The notes below the pieces were generated by a model. The model worked only from the letters and a program-made list of their open reading frames with translations. It was not told where the DNA came from and searched no databases. From Candidatus Caenarcanales bacterium (GTDB lineage: Bacteria > Cyanobacteriota > Vampirovibrionia > Caenarcaniphilales > Caenarcanaceae): a stretch of 14,810 nt of DNA. Positions 13,899-14,810 of this stretch are shown here, one piece after another (the first letter of the stretch is position 1; each line of letters starts with the position of its first letter). The DNA lies in contig CANLFK010000035.1 of NCBI GenBank assembly GCA_947489925.1, forward strand, positions 1 through 14,810. Reading direction: 5' to 3'. The position numbers and the translations under genes are program-made.

Positions 13899-14668
13899 CA
13901 GAAACACAAACAGACAATTCAGCAGACAAAGTAAAAAAGTTTTCTTGGTATCCAGGTCATATAAAGCTTGCTGAACAGGAATTAAAAAATAAATGGCTTA
14001 ATTTGCTTGATATAGTAATTGAGTTAATTGATGGAAGAGTACCAATTAGCGGTCAATATCCAAATCGTGAATTTTGGGGAAATAAAAAAATAATACAGGT
14101 TTTTACTCATTCAGATATTGCGGATAAAGATTTTTTGAAAAAGCACTTTGTGAATACACTTTCAATTAATGCTCACAAACCTCATGAATGGAAGGCTAAA
14201 TTAAGTAATTTAATTAAAGATAATTCATTAGAAATTAAAGAAAAACTGCAAAACCAAGGTCGTAGACGCAAAATTAGATTAGGAGTTTGTGGTTTACCAA
14301 ATGTCGGAAAATCTACTTTCTTGAATTCATTGCTTAAAAGTGGCAAAAAAGCCCAAACTGGAAATCAACCAGGTATTACCAGAAGAATGCAATGGGTAGA
14401 AGGTGCTGATTTTGACTTATTAGATTCCCCTGGAATTATGCCTTTATCGGTTGAATTTGAAATTGCTTATAAATTGGCTTTATGTAATTTATTACCACAA
14501 AAATTATTTGACTTAGAGCTTTTAAAAGATAAATTATTAATATTTTTAGCTACTAATTATCCAGATATTCATCCAAAAGCATATGATTTAAGCTTGAGAA
14601 TGAAAGCTGAATCCTTTGTTAAATACTTTCAGGACGGAAAATTAGGTTGTATTTGTCTTGATTTATAA
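13895..14668 (+). CDS. rbgA: Ribosome biogenesis GTPase RbgA/YlqF family, with degenerate G4
   Basis: A circularly permuted GTPase of the RbgA (YlqF) family, which acts in late assembly of the 50S subunit. The start region SWYPGHIKLAEQEL (17-30) and DIVIELIDGRVPIS (39-52) are diagnostic. The motifs come in the permuted order: G4 position THSD (71-74, normally NKxD), G5-like LSINA (89-93), G1 GLPNVGKST (133-141), G2 PGITR (159-163), G3 DSPG (177-180). The loss of Asn-Lys in G4 should weaken guanine specificity. The protein has 257 residues against about 280 in B. subtilis. The shortening is internal, before the terminal FQDGKLG segment that matches the family end. It overlaps the lipase-like gene by 4 nt. 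Confidence 0.85.
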   Translation: MTETQTDNSADKVKKFSWYPGHIKLAEQELKNKWLNLLDIVIELIDGRVPISGQYPNREFWGNKKIIQVFTHSDIADKDFLKKHFVNTLSINAHKPHEWKAKLSNLIKDNSLEIKEKLQNQGRRRKIRLGVCGLPNVGKSTFLNSLLKSGKKAQTGNQPGITRRMQWVEGADFDLLDSPGIMPLSVEFEIAYKLALCNLLPQKLFDLELLKDKLLIFLATNYPDIHPKAYDLSLRMKAESFVKYFQDGKLGCICLDL

Positions 14669-14723
14669 TTTAATGTGAATTCGCTAACTACGGTACAAAA
14701 CTTTTAAAGAAAAAATAAAAGGT

Positions 14724-14760
14724 TGAGGCTAATATATGTATTGTTAAATAAAAAGCCTCA
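14724..14760. repeat. Hairpin-forming inverted repeat downstream of rbgA
   Basis: TGAGGCT (14724-14730) and AGCCTCA (14754-14760) form a perfect 7-bp stem around a 23-nt AT-rich loop, in a gap (14669-14810) that shows no gene. On the minus strand the stem is followed by a T-rich run, so it would work better as a terminator for a leftward gene beyond the window than for rbgA. The long loop makes this uncertain. Confidence 0.3.
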
Positions 14761-14810
14761 TGAAAAAAATATCATATTAGACGAATTAATTGCAAAACTT
14801 AGCGTATTCA

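Noticed and set aside
1..14810. CRISPR arrays, rRNA genes, riboswitches or complete insertion sequences
   Set aside because: No regularly spaced repeats, no rRNA-like GC-rich blocks, no transposase frame, and no recognised riboswitch core were seen on reading both strands.

Overview
This AT-rich window is ordinary bacterial chromosome with one disturbed patch at its left end. The core genes are hemA, hemB, hom, dapB, rpmF, rbgA and a tRNA-Lys. They indicate a free-living-type Gram-negative metabolism: tetrapyrroles by the C5 route from glutamyl-tRNA, and lysine and threonine/methionine through the aspartate pathway. Several points tentatively suggest a non-photosynthetic relative of Cyanobacteria (Vampirovibrionia/Melainabacteria type): a saccharopine dehydrogenase-like protein of the kind I associate with Cyanobacteria, C5 haem synthesis with an Mg-type HemB, very low GC, and an almost complete lack of Shine-Dalgarno sequences. 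That placement is inference. An O2-using desaturase argues against a strict anaerobe.

Left end (1-1450): a DNA methyltransferase gene on the minus strand, with motif IV DPPY in the first half and the AdoMet motif DPFGGSGS in the second. It is split by an apparent 113-nt insertion whose exact removal restores one frame of about 303 codons. The last 43 nt of the insertion recur, inverted and about 86% identical, at 84-126, in front of an unrecognised convergent reading frame. This is the most unusual structure in the window.

Middle left (1613-5001): an NAD(P)-binding saccharopine dehydrogenase-like protein, tRNA-Lys(UUU), a small hypothetical gene, a short-chain dehydrogenase/reductase (SDR), and a two-gene unit of a small membrane/coiled-coil protein and dapB.

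Middle (5164-9833): hemA, with a TTG start and a short C-terminus, runs tail-to-tail with an unrecognised Lys-rich exported protein. That gene diverges from a desaturase-hom operon across a compact bidirectional promoter region with repeated sites.

Right (9900-14668): rpmF with its own extended -10 promoter, then a 224-nt gap holding a long inverted repeat, then hemB. Next come an unrecognised eight-helix membrane protein on the minus strand and a divergent pair of overlapping genes, a secreted lipase-like hydrolase and the ribosome-assembly GTPase rbgA, whose G4 motif is degenerate. No CRISPR array, rRNA gene or complete insertion sequence is visible.
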